Position numbers and translations under genes: made by a program. The notes below the pieces were generated by a model. It did not search any database and was not told the DNA's origin. It was given only the letters and a program-made list of their open reading frames with translations. A DNA stretch of 5,779 nt. Origin: Gammaproteobacteria bacterium. Lineage in GTDB: Bacteria > Pseudomonadota > Gammaproteobacteria > Steroidobacterales > Woeseiaceae. Where the stretch lies: NCBI GenBank assembly GCA_029881015.1, contig JAOUNK010000222.1, positions 1-5,779 of the forward strand. The letters run 5' to 3'. Shown piece by piece: positions 1 to 5,779 of the stretch (position 1 is the stretch's first letter; every line of letters starts with the position of its first letter).

Positions 1-1610
1 TCGACATAGTGGTCCCTGATCTCGGTGATTTCGAGAACGTCGAGGTCATTGAGGTACTCGTAAGCAGCGGCGACACCGTGGAACGCGAAGACGGACTGGT
101 GACGATCGAGACCGACAAGGCATCCATGGATATTCCAGCGCCTGAGAAAGGTGTCGCCGAAAAACTGACGATCGGCGTCGGCGACACCGTGTCCACGGGC
201 GACGTGATCGGGCAACTGACGACAGAGGCCGCCGACACGGCCGAATCGACCCCAGCGAGCGCGCCCGAACCTGCCGGCGACACCACCGTACCGGCCGGCG
301 AGGTCGCGAAGCCTGCCGGTAAACAGACTCTGGTTGTACCGGATCTCGGCGATTTCTCGGACGTAGAGATCATAGAGGTGCACGTCAGCGCTGGCGACAA
401 GATCGAGGTCGAGGACCCGTTGGTCACGCTTGAGACCGACAAGGCGGCGATGGACGTGCCGGCCGTTGTCGCGGGAACGATCGAAGCGGTGCTCGTCAAG
501 GTTGGCGACAAGGTGTCGGAAGGATCTTCGCTTGCCATCATCGAGGCGCTGGCCCCAGCAGCGGCAGCCGTGCCCGAAACGGGCACGGCTCCAGCCGCAG
601 CTCCCGCGAAAGCGGCCGCCCCGGCAAAAGCGGCCGCCCCGGCGACCCAGGCCCCGCCGAAATCCCTGCCTGCCATCGACGAGGCAGGCTTCTCCAAAGC
701 CCATGCCAGTCCGTCGGTACGCAAGCTGGCGCGTGAGCTTGGCGTCAACCTCGTGCAGGTCACGGGCAGTGGCATCAAGAACCGCATCCTGCATGATGAC
801 GTCAAGGCGTTCGTCAAGGCGATCCTCACGGGCCAGGCGGCGGCGCCGGCCGGTGCTGCCGGTGGCGCACTGCCCAGGACGCCGGTCGTCGACTTTGCCA
901 AGTTCGGCGAGATCGATGTCCAGCCGCTAACCCGTATTCAAAAGATCTCGGGCCCGCGCCTGCAGGCAAGCTGGATCAACCTCCCGCACGTTACCCAGCA
1001 TGATCTTGCCGATATCACGGATCTCGAGGCCCGGCGCCAGCAACTAAAAGGCCCTGCGAAAGAGCGGGGCATCGGGCTGACGCCGCTTGCGTTCATTATG
1101 AAGGCCTGCGTCGCCGCGTTGCAGGAGTTCCCGAGAGTGAATGCATCGTTGTCGGAAGACGGCGAGAGCCTCGTGTTCAAAAAATACGTGCATCTCGGGT
1201 TCGCGGCGGATACCGAGAACGGCCTCTTGGTCCCGGTCATTCGCGACGCAGACAAGAAAGACGTCTACGAACTTGCAGCCGAACTCGGCGAGCTTTCGGC
1301 GCTGGCGCGGGAAGGCAAGCTGAAGGCCGATCAGCTACAGGGGGCATGCTTCACGATCTCGAGCCTGGGTGGCATCGGGGGTACCGCGTTCACGCCAATC
1401 GTCAATGCGCCTGAAGTCGCGATCCTCGGTGTGTCGCGCTCAAGCATGCAGCCCGTCTGGAACGGCTCCGAGTTCGAACCGCGCCTGATGCTGCCGTTGT
1501 CGTTCTCCTACGATCATCGCGTAATTGACGGTGCGCAGGCGGTGCGCTTCACGACCTTCCTCGGCCAGAAGATGGCCGATGTCGAATCGCTGCTACAGGC
1601 GATTCCCTGA
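1..1610 (+). CDS. aceF: Pyruvate dehydrogenase E2, dihydrolipoamide acetyltransferase (5'-partial)
   Basis: E2 core of the pyruvate dehydrogenase complex (cytoplasm); it transfers the acetyl group from lipoyl-lysine to CoA. Counting from the GTG at 9 as residue 1, lipoyl domain 1 covers about 1-71 (ETDKAS, lipoyl Lys37) and lipoyl domain 2 about 106-180 (ETDKAA, Lys145). An Ala/Pro/Lys-rich swinging linker spans about 182-222, the peripheral-subunit-binding domain about 231-270 (ASPSVRKLAREL), and the catalytic domain about 300-533 (FTISSLGGIGGTAFTPIVNAPEVA region at 448-471 and active-site DHRVIDG at 502-508, His503). The E. coli enzyme has three lipoyl domains; this one has two. The frame stays open upstream of the GTG, with codons GAC ATA giving the familiar D-I-V-V-P-D-L-G beginning. 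The GTG is therefore most likely an internal valine and the true start lies a few codons outside the window. It overlaps lpd by one base, so the two are probably cotranslated in an aceE-aceF-lpd operon. Identity is very secure; only the start is missing. Confidence 0.97.
   Translation, partial: DIVVPDLGDFENVEVIEVLVSSGDTVEREDGLVTIETDKASMDIPAPEKGVAEKLTIGVGDTVSTGDVIGQLTTEAADTAESTPASAPEPAGDTTVPAGEVAKPAGKQTLVVPDLGDFSDVEIIEVHVSAGDKIEVEDPLVTLETDKAAMDVPAVVAGTIEAVLVKVGDKVSEGSSLAIIEALAPAAAAVPETGTAPAAAPAKAAAPAKAAAPATQAPPKSLPAIDEAGFSKAHASPSVRKLARELGVNLVQVTGSGIKNRILHDDVKAFVKAILTGQAAAPAGAAGGALPRTPVVDFAKFGEIDVQPLTRIQKISGPRLQASWINLPHVTQHDLADITDLEARRQQLKGPAKERGIGLTPLAFIMKACVAALQEFPRVNASLSEDGESLVFKKYVHLGFAADTENGLLVPVIRDADKKDVYELAAELGELSALAREGKLKADQLQGACFTISSLGGIGGTAFTPIVNAPEVAILGVSRSSMQPVWNGSEFEPRLMLPLSFSYDHRVIDGAQAVRFTTFLGQKMADVESLLQAIP
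606..641 (+). repeat. 18-bp tandem duplication in the E2 linker
   Basis: Two adjacent 18-base units (606-623 and 624-641) differ at one base (GCG versus GCA in the first codon). Each encodes AKAAAP in the flexible linker after the second lipoyl domain. Such Ala/Pro/Lys linkers are normal for E2 proteins, and the near-perfect DNA match suggests recent slippage duplication. The unit number may vary between strains. Confidence 0.85.
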
Positions 1611-1612
1611 TG
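1608..1612 (+). promoter_or_regulatory. TGATG stop/start overlap coupling aceF to lpd
   Basis: The aceF stop TGA (1608-1610) shares its last base with the lpd start ATG (1610-1612). No strong Shine-Dalgarno sequence precedes the ATG; the nearest purine-rich stretch is a weak ACAGGCGA. Translation of lpd therefore probably depends on ribosomes terminating on aceF, which would help keep E2 and E3 levels matched. The overlap is read directly; the coupling is inferred. Confidence 0.7.
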
Positions 1613-3337
1613 GCCGTCAAGCTTACGATCCCGGACCTGGGTGATTTCGAAAGCGTCGAAGTCATCGAGGTAGTGGTTGCGCCCGGCGATGTCGTTGCGC
1701 TTGAAGATCCGCTCATCACGCTCGAGACCGACAAAGCGACGATGGATGTCCCGGCCGAACAGGCAGGCACGATCGTAAGCGTCGACGTCAGCGTGGGGGA
1801 CCGCGTATCCAGGGGCGATCCGTTGGTGACGCTCGAGGCATCGGCCGACGACGTGCCTGTTGAGGACATCGAGGAGACTCGCAAGATGTCGGCGCCGGAG
1901 ATCGTCGCGGCGGTGCAGCCGTCTGATGCGGCTACGCATTCGGCACAGCTTGTCGTGATCGGCGCCGGACCGGGTGGTTACACGGCGGCATTTCGCGCAG
2001 CCGACCTCGGCATGGATGTCATCCTGGTTGAGCGCTGGCCGGTACTCGGCGGCGTCTGCCTGAACGTCGGCTGTATTCCATCGAAGGCCCTGTTGCATGC
2101 CGCGAAGGTCATCGACGAGGCCGAGGCGATGGCCGAACACGGCGTTGTATTTGGCAAGCCGTCCATCGATGCGGTGAAACTCCGCGACTGGAAGAACGAG
2201 GTCATCGGCAGGCTGACCGGCGGCCTGTCGACGATGGCGAAACAGCGCAAGGTGCGTGTCCTCCAGGGGTCGGCCAAGTTCGTATCACCCAATCGCCTGA
2301 GTCTCGACAACGACGAGACCATCGACTTCGAAAAATGCATCATCGCGGCGGGCTCGGAGCCCGTCATGCTGCCCAACCTGCCGGACGACCGCCGCATTGT
2401 GGATTCCACGGGGGCGCTCGAGTTGGCGCCGATTCCGAAGCGCCTGCTGGTCGTGGGCGGCGGCATTATCGGCCTCGAGATGGCCTGCGTCTACAGTGCG
2501 CTGGGCACCGATGTCAGCGTCGTCGAATTGATGGACCAGCTGATGCCCGGGACCGACAAGGACCTGCTGAGGACGTTCACGAAAGTGGTCAGGGATCGTT
2601 ATGAAAACATCATGCTCAAGACGAAGGTCACGGGCATGCGGGCCACGGTGCCCGGAATCGAGGTGACGTTCGAAGGTGACAACGCACCGTCGATCGGCGT
2701 CTATGACCGGGTGCTCGTTGCCATCGGTCGTCGTGCCAATGGCGACAAGCTGGACGCGGAGAAAGCCGGCGTGCGCGTGGACGGGCGCGGCATCATCGAA
2801 GTCGACAAGCAGATGCGTACCAACGTGCCGCACATCTTCGCCATCGGTGACCTCGCCGGCGGGCCCATGCTCGCGCACAAGGCAACCCACGAAGCCAAGG
2901 TTGCGGCCGAGGTTGCGCATGGCGAGAAGAGCTACTTCGATGCGCGGACGATACCGTCGGTCGCCTACACCGACCCCGAGGTCGCATGGGTGGGACTGAC
3001 CGAGCTGGACGCGAAGGCACAGGGCATCGACTACGAAAAGGCGCAATTCCCCTGGGCGGCGAGCGGTCGTGCCTTGTCACTGGGCCGCGCGGAGGGGTTC
3101 ACGAAGCTGCTGTTCGACCCGAAGACGGAGCGCATAATCGGCGGGGCGATTGTCGGGCCGGGTGCAGGCGATCTGATTGCTGAAATCGGCCTTGCCATCG
3201 AAATGGGTGCTGACGCGGCGGATATCAGCATGACGATTCATCCTCACCCGACACTGTCGGAAACGGTGGCCTTTGCGGCGGAGGCTTTCGAAGGGACGCT
3301 GACGGACCTCTACATCCCCAAGAAGCGCAAGGGCTAG
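1610..3337 (+). CDS. lpd: Dihydrolipoamide dehydrogenase (E3) with N-terminal lipoyl domain
   Basis: FAD-dependent E3 of the pyruvate dehydrogenase complex; it re-oxidises dihydrolipoyl groups and passes electrons to NAD+. The 575 residues are about 100 more than a plain E3 because a lipoyl domain occupies about 2-78 (ETDKAT, lipoyl Lys42). A linker follows to about 112. The FAD-binding motif GAGPGG is at 118-123, the redox disulfide GGVCLNVGC has Cys150 and Cys155, and the NAD-binding motif GGGIIG is at 283-288. A second FAD-contact motif, IGDLAGGPMLAH, lies at about 412-423. The C-terminal dimerisation domain carries HPHPTLSE (544-551), with the expected catalytic His546/Glu551 pair. All catalytic residues are present. 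The lipoyl-fused form is known from Neisseria and other beta/gammaproteobacteria and marks this as the PDH-operon E3 rather than a general one. The ATG overlaps the aceF stop, and the lipoyl domain begins right after it (MAVKLTIPDLGDF), so the start is secure. The stop lies 1 base from the convergent permease gene. Confidence 0.97.
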   Translation: MAVKLTIPDLGDFESVEVIEVVVAPGDVVALEDPLITLETDKATMDVPAEQAGTIVSVDVSVGDRVSRGDPLVTLEASADDVPVEDIEETRKMSAPEIVAAVQPSDAATHSAQLVVIGAGPGGYTAAFRAADLGMDVILVERWPVLGGVCLNVGCIPSKALLHAAKVIDEAEAMAEHGVVFGKPSIDAVKLRDWKNEVIGRLTGGLSTMAKQRKVRVLQGSAKFVSPNRLSLDNDETIDFEKCIIAAGSEPVMLPNLPDDRRIVDSTGALELAPIPKRLLVVGGGIIGLEMACVYSALGTDVSVVELMDQLMPGTDKDLLRTFTKVVRDRYENIMLKTKVTGMRATVPGIEVTFEGDNAPSIGVYDRVLVAIGRRANGDKLDAEKAGVRVDGRGIIEVDKQMRTNVPHIFAIGDLAGGPMLAHKATHEAKVAAEVAHGEKSYFDARTIPSVAYTDPEVAWVGLTELDAKAQGIDYEKAQFPWAASGRALSLGRAEGFTKLLFDPKTERIIGGAIVGPGAGDLIAEIGLAIEMGADAADISMTIHPHPTLSETVAFAAEAFEGTLTDLYIPKKRKG

Positions 3338-3350
3338 CTCACTCGCCCTT
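3329..3350. terminator. Weak hairpin at the convergent lpd/permease 3' ends
   Basis: AAGGGC (3329-3334) and GCCCTT (3345-3350) form a 6-bp stem with a 10-base loop that contains the lpd stop and the end of the permease gene. On the + strand a pyrimidine-rich TCCTTGCC follows, but there is no true T-run. On the - strand the tail is poorer still. An alternative pairing GCAAGG (3327-3332) with CCTTGC (3352-3357) competes with it. Because the two genes leave only one free base, any terminator here must lie inside coding sequence. Function is uncertain. Confidence 0.25.
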
Positions 3351-4649
3351 TCCTTGCCTGGCACTGCGTCCGTAGTACCACTGTTCCACGAGGTAGAGAG
3401 CGAGACCGATGCCGAGCAGAACGGACACCTTGATCCAGTCCTCACCTTGCGATTGCAGTATCAGCCACAGGCACAAGAGCAGGGCAACGGCCGGGATGGC
3501 GTAGCCTCCGCGCAGCCGCCAGACTCGTTCGCTCTGTTGCGCCGTCGCCTTGCTCCTGATGATCGGGAGAGACGCGATACAGATGACATAGCCGAGCAGC
3601 CGCACCACGGAACTGCCGATCGCAAGATCCACGAAATTGCTCGACAGGCCCAGGACCAGGGCCATCCCGCCCATCGCGACGATAGCGTGATCCGGTGTCG
3701 CGTATTTCTCATTGACGTGTGCGAACCATTGCGGCAGCAGGCGGCTCTCGCCGAGTGAGAACAACAGTCGGGGCGCACCGAGTATCGACCCGGCCAGGTT
3801 ACCGCCGATCGAGAAGACGGCTGCAAGAGCAATAACCAGGGCACCCGCGGGCCCGGCGAGCTGTCGACCGACGTTGACCAGGGTCGCATCAGCGTAGTCC
3901 CCGGGCGAGATGACGGAAACGAAGACCAGCACGATCAGGAAATACAGGACGCCGGTACCGAGAATCGTCCGTACCAGCGCAACCGGGATGTTGCGCCGCG
4001 GTTTCCGGGTTTCTCCCGCGGTAATGCCCACCGTCTCGAAGCCAACGTAGGCGTAGATCAGCAGTAACGTGGTGCTGCCCGGATCCGCAATGTCGAAGCT
4101 CGCGGGCAGCAGCGTCGCGCCGCTTACGTGCTGCAAGCCGAGCAGGACGAGCAGCAGCAACGGTACGACCTTCAGAAACGTGAATATGCCCATCGTGCGG
4201 ACACCGTCCTTCACGCCCAGGACGTTGGCCCAGGTCAGGCCGACCGTCACGACGGTGATGATGACGATGCGCGCCGGTTCGGTGGCGAAGACATCGGAGA
4301 CCGAGCCGAGATAGGCCGCCATGACGTTGGCGTTGGCGGCAAACGCCGTCATGCGCGCGAGGAAAATCAGCCAGCCCGTGCTGAATCCGGCCAGCGGACC
4401 GAACGCATCCTCCGCGTACAGCGCGGGTCCACCCGTGCGATCGTAGTAGCTGGCCAGTTCGGCGAACGTCAGCACGACGGACAGGAACAGCACGCCGACA
4501 ACGAGAAACAACCAGGGACTGAACAGGCCGGCACTGACCGCGACCTTGCCGGGTAATGCGAAGATCCCCGCGCCGACCACGGCGTTCAGGACGATGAATG
4601 CGGCGCCAAAAAAACCAATATCGCGCCTGAGACGCCGCCCTGAGCGCAT
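3339..4649 (-). CDS. APC-superfamily amino acid/polyamine-type permease
   Basis: Inner-membrane secondary transporter of 436 residues, a normal length for the amino acid-polyamine-organocation (APC) family. About 12 hydrophobic segments are visible, near residues 12-35, 40-66, 90-117, 126-147, 152-172, 190-212, 222-248, 265-292, 322-340, 341-364, 383-400 and 405-425. Family signatures are the TM1 glycine break GAGIF (26-30), GGPALYAEDAFGP after TM2 (73-85), and the TM6 motif YVGFETVGITAGETRKPRRNIP (201-222). The basic N-terminus (RSGRRLRRD) fits a cytoplasmic start. The ATG at 4649 has only a weak GAGAG (4657-4661) seven bases upstream, but no better start precedes the first helix. The substrate cannot be told from sequence; amino acids or polyamines are usual, with proton-coupled uptake or antiport. 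It lies 99 bases downstream of hvfX on the same strand, but a promoter candidate in that gap suggests separate transcription. No functional link to the neighbouring PDH genes is evident. Confidence 0.88.
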   Translation of the reverse strand: MRSGRRLRRDIGFFGAAFIVLNAVVGAGIFALPGKVAVSAGLFSPWLFLVVGVLFLSVVLTFAELASYYDRTGGPALYAEDAFGPLAGFSTGWLIFLARMTAFAANANVMAAYLGSVSDVFATEPARIVIITVVTVGLTWANVLGVKDGVRTMGIFTFLKVVPLLLLVLLGLQHVSGATLLPASFDIADPGSTTLLLIYAYVGFETVGITAGETRKPRRNIPVALVRTILGTGVLYFLIVLVFVSVISPGDYADATLVNVGRQLAGPAGALVIALAAVFSIGGNLAGSILGAPRLLFSLGESRLLPQWFAHVNEKYATPDHAIVAMGGMALVLGLSSNFVDLAIGSSVVRLLGYVICIASLPIIRSKATAQQSERVWRLRGGYAIPAVALLLCLWLILQSQGEDWIKVSVLLGIGLALYLVEQWYYGRSARQGKGE

Positions 4650-4683
4650 ATTACGACTCTCTATTGCCTGACTGCCTTACTCG

Positions 4684-4692
4684 ATTCTAGCA
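4684..4692 (-). promoter_or_regulatory. Candidate extended -10 promoter for the permease gene
   Basis: On the - strand the bases read TGCTAGAAT, that is TG-N followed by TAGAAT, one base from the sigma-70 consensus TATAAT. No convincing -35 hexamer sits at 16-18 bases, as is common for extended -10 promoters. Transcription would begin near 4677, giving a leader of roughly 28 bases before the ATG at 4649. Position and match support it, but it rests on sequence alone. Confidence 0.4.
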
Positions 4693-4708
4693 GACAAATC
4701 AGTCACTT

Positions 4709-4729
4709 CGCCGCGTGTGGTCCGCGGCG
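4709..4729 (-). terminator. GC-rich hairpin after hvfX, possible terminator
   Basis: A perfect 7-bp inverted repeat, CGCCGCG (4709-4715) and CGCGGCG (4723-4729), encloses a 7-base loop. It begins 19 bases past the hvfX stop on the - strand and lies just upstream of the permease promoter candidate, the place expected for a terminator closing the hvf operon. Downstream bases on that strand (AAGTGACTGATTTG) lack a proper T-run, so intrinsic termination would be weak. It could instead act as an mRNA 3'-end stabiliser. Confidence 0.35.
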
Positions 4730-4748
4730 GCGACGCGCAGCGGGAGCC

Positions 4749-5252
4749 TCAGCGCCTGCCCGGTTTCTGGAAGAGGATATGGTCGAGGCTCAACTTGCCA
4801 CCGCCGACAAAGACCAGTGGCAACAGCATGGCCATGAACAACAACGGGATGCGGTAATTGCCGAAACCGTTGTCCGTGATCGAGTACCCCTGCCACAATT
4901 CTGCCAGCGAGTTCCACTGCGCGGGCCAGTGCACACCGGCGATGGCGACGATGGTCAGGACGATGAGGCTGAACGCCCAGAAGCGTGTGAACAGACCCAG
5001 CAAGAGGCACAGGCCGCCCAGGATCTCGGCCCAGGTTGCGAGAAACCAGCTGATCTCGACCGGAATGACGTTGAATGGGAACGGGAAGTTCTCCTGGACG
5101 TTGGCAAACCAGTTGGTGCCGTTGTACTTCATCAGCCCGGCGCGACCGTACTCCCAGGCCATGAGCACGCGAATGGGGAGTAGTGCGATCCAGGCGCCGG
5201 CCGGATCGAGCTTGTCGATAATGCGGTTTCCAAGGTTAATGAGAGCGCTCAC
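4749..5252 (-). CDS. hvfX: DoxX-family membrane protein, HvfX/BufD-type (copper-binding RiPP locus)
   Basis: Small integral membrane protein of 167 residues with the four-helix DoxX layout; helices lie at about 18-38, 66-88, 92-108 and 134-150. Features that resemble the HvfX branch rather than generic DoxX are MAWEYGRAGLMKYNGTNWF (31-49), NFPFPFN (55-61), GVHWP (106-110) and GNYRIPLLF (131-139). The start is GTG (5250-5252), supported by an AAGGAGA ribosome site five bases upstream. It lies 11 bases downstream of the DUF2063 (HvfC) gene, and DUF2063-DoxX adjacency is the hallmark of hvf/buf/gig operons that make copper-binding modified peptides. The membrane protein's exact role is not settled; a part in electron supply, export or copper handling is possible. 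Confidence is high for DoxX family and good for the HvfX assignment, which rests mainly on the neighbour. The GTG start is read from sequence. Confidence 0.8.
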   Translation of the reverse strand: MSALINLGNRIIDKLDPAGAWIALLPIRVLMAWEYGRAGLMKYNGTNWFANVQENFPFPFNVIPVEISWFLATWAEILGGLCLLLGLFTRFWAFSLIVLTIVAIAGVHWPAQWNSLAELWQGYSITDNGFGNYRIPLLFMAMLLPLVFVGGGKLSLDHILFQKPGRR

Positions 5253-5257
5253 AGTTT

Positions 5258-5264
5258 TCTCCTT
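5258..5264 (-). promoter_or_regulatory. Strong ribosome binding site for hvfX (fixes GTG start)
   Basis: On the - strand AAGGAGA lies five bases before the GTG at 5252, nearly the full Shine-Dalgarno consensus. Its first base is the last base of the hvfC stop TGA (5264-5266), so the two genes are closely stitched into one transcript. The site decides in favour of the GTG start over later ATG codons inside the first helix. Confidence 0.8.
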
Positions 5265-5779
5265 CAGGCGGGGCTGCGGGTGCCGGTCAGAATCTCCAGC
5301 CGCCGCATTTCCCGCAATGCATTTAACCCGTGCGTGACCAGCGCGTCGGGGTCGGGGTATTCGATCTTGGCGGCGAGCGCTCTGAGCAGCTCGGCGCCGG
5401 TCCTGTTGTCGGTATTGAATTCAATGGCATCCAGCAGTGCCGCCGTTACGGCATTGAGTTCGAGAAAGCCGACCGAGTCGTCACTGCCGCGGTACAGCGC
5501 GAGATAAATCGGCTGCCGCTCCGGTTCGTCGGGCAGAAAGCTCGGCGAAATCCGGTGCACGGGGAAGCGGTATGCATAGGCGCGTGCGAGTGAAGACTTC
5601 ACGGGGACGCCGGTCAGCAAGTCGCCATTCGGGTCCACACCTTCGAGGTCGGCTTCCTCGTCCGATACCGAGAGTTCGAGCTCGGCATATTCGTAATGGG
5701 CGAGCTCCAGGAGAAACGGGTAGTCCTCGCTGCCCGCTTCGAACTCGTCCTGCAGGTAAGCCAGGAACTCGCGGGGCAG
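5264..5779 (-). CDS. hvfC: HvfC/BufC-type DUF2063 protein, RiPP-maturation partner (5'-partial)
   Basis: The reading frame is open to the right edge; 171 C-terminal residues are visible, against roughly 250 for full DUF2063 proteins, so the N-terminal domain (about 80 residues) is outside. The visible part starts LPREFLAYLQDEF, then YPFLLELAHYEYAELEL (visible residues 20-36), the conserved end of the N-terminal domain, where relatives have ELAHYEW. The second domain follows: AYAYRFPVHRISPSF, YLALYRGSDDSVGFLELN, then a helical segment with TGAELLRALAAKI. In characterised hvf/buf systems this protein pairs with the DUF692 multinuclear iron oxygenase and binds the precursor peptide so that its cysteines can be modified into copper ligands. 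A GTG at 5638 could be miscalled as a start, but the conserved upstream residues show it is an internal valine. The stop is 11 bases before hvfX. Family assignment is firm; the specific hvf label depends on genes beyond the edge. Confidence 0.82.
   Translation of the reverse strand: MPREFLAYLQDEFEAGSEDYPFLLELAHYEYAELELSVSDEEADLEGVDPNGDLLTGVPVKSSLARAYAYRFPVHRISPSFLPDEPERQPIYLALYRGSDDSVGFLELNAVTAALLDAIEFNTDNRTGAELLRALAAKIEYPDPDALVTHGLNALREMRRLEILTGTRSPA

Noticed and set aside
606..641. Possible minisatellite or recombination site in aceF
   Set aside because: Only two copies exist, they stay in frame, and they encode ordinary E2 linker sequence; no mobile-element features lie nearby.
1514..2140. 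Long open frame (208 codons) on the - strand across the aceF/lpd junction
   Set aside because: It lies opposite two secure genes, and its translation is rich in Arg, Asp and His with no family motif, as expected of the reverse frame of GC-rich coding DNA.
2285..3046. Open frame of 253 codons on the - strand inside lpd
   Set aside because: It lies entirely opposite conserved E3 sequence (NAD-binding and interface regions), and its product shows no recognisable domain.
4128..4556. Open + strand frame opposite the permease
   Set aside because: The product is a low-complexity Gln/Asp/Arg-rich string, the typical complement of membrane-helix codons, with no family motif.
4659..4676. Short repeats of TGCC/GACTGCC in the permease leader as an operator
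   Set aside because: The repeats are too short and imperfect to separate from chance, and they match no operator I know.
4779..5337. Two overlapping + strand frames opposite hvfX (134 and 159 codons)
   Set aside because: The - strand frame encodes a coherent DoxX protein with a strong ribosome site, while these encode no recognisable domain.

Overview
The window is GC-rich bacterial DNA with densely packed genes and no RNA genes, CRISPR arrays or insertion sequences that I can recognise. The gene content suggests a gammaproteobacterium, or a closely related proteobacterium. The evidence is an E. coli-type pyruvate dehydrogenase E2 core, an E3 subunit carrying its own N-terminal lipoyl domain, and a proteobacterial HvfC/HvfX gene pair. 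I cannot name the genus from the sequence.

Left part (1-3337, + strand): the last two genes of a pyruvate dehydrogenase operon. The first is aceF (E2, dihydrolipoamide acetyltransferase, two lipoyl domains), cut by the left edge within its first few codons. It is followed, with a 1-base stop/start overlap, by lpd (E3, dihydrolipoamide dehydrogenase with a fused lipoyl domain). The E1 gene (aceE) would be expected just outside the left edge. Together they convert pyruvate to acetyl-CoA, with E3 re-oxidising the lipoyl arms.

Middle (3339-4649, - strand): an APC-superfamily amino-acid/polyamine/cation-type permease with about 12 membrane segments, convergent with lpd and only 1 base away from it. 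A 99-base gap upstream of it (4650-4748) holds a good extended -10 promoter candidate and a GC-rich hairpin.

Right part (4749-5779, - strand): a DoxX-family membrane protein of the HvfX/BufD type, preceded 11 bases upstream by the 3' part of a DUF2063 (HvfC/BufC) gene that runs off the right edge. These are two of the four usual parts of a copper-binding RiPP system (precursor A, multinuclear iron oxygenase B, partner C, DoxX membrane protein X/D). The precursor and DUF692 oxygenase genes would be expected immediately beyond the right edge. This is the most interesting part of the window, although the system family itself has been described.
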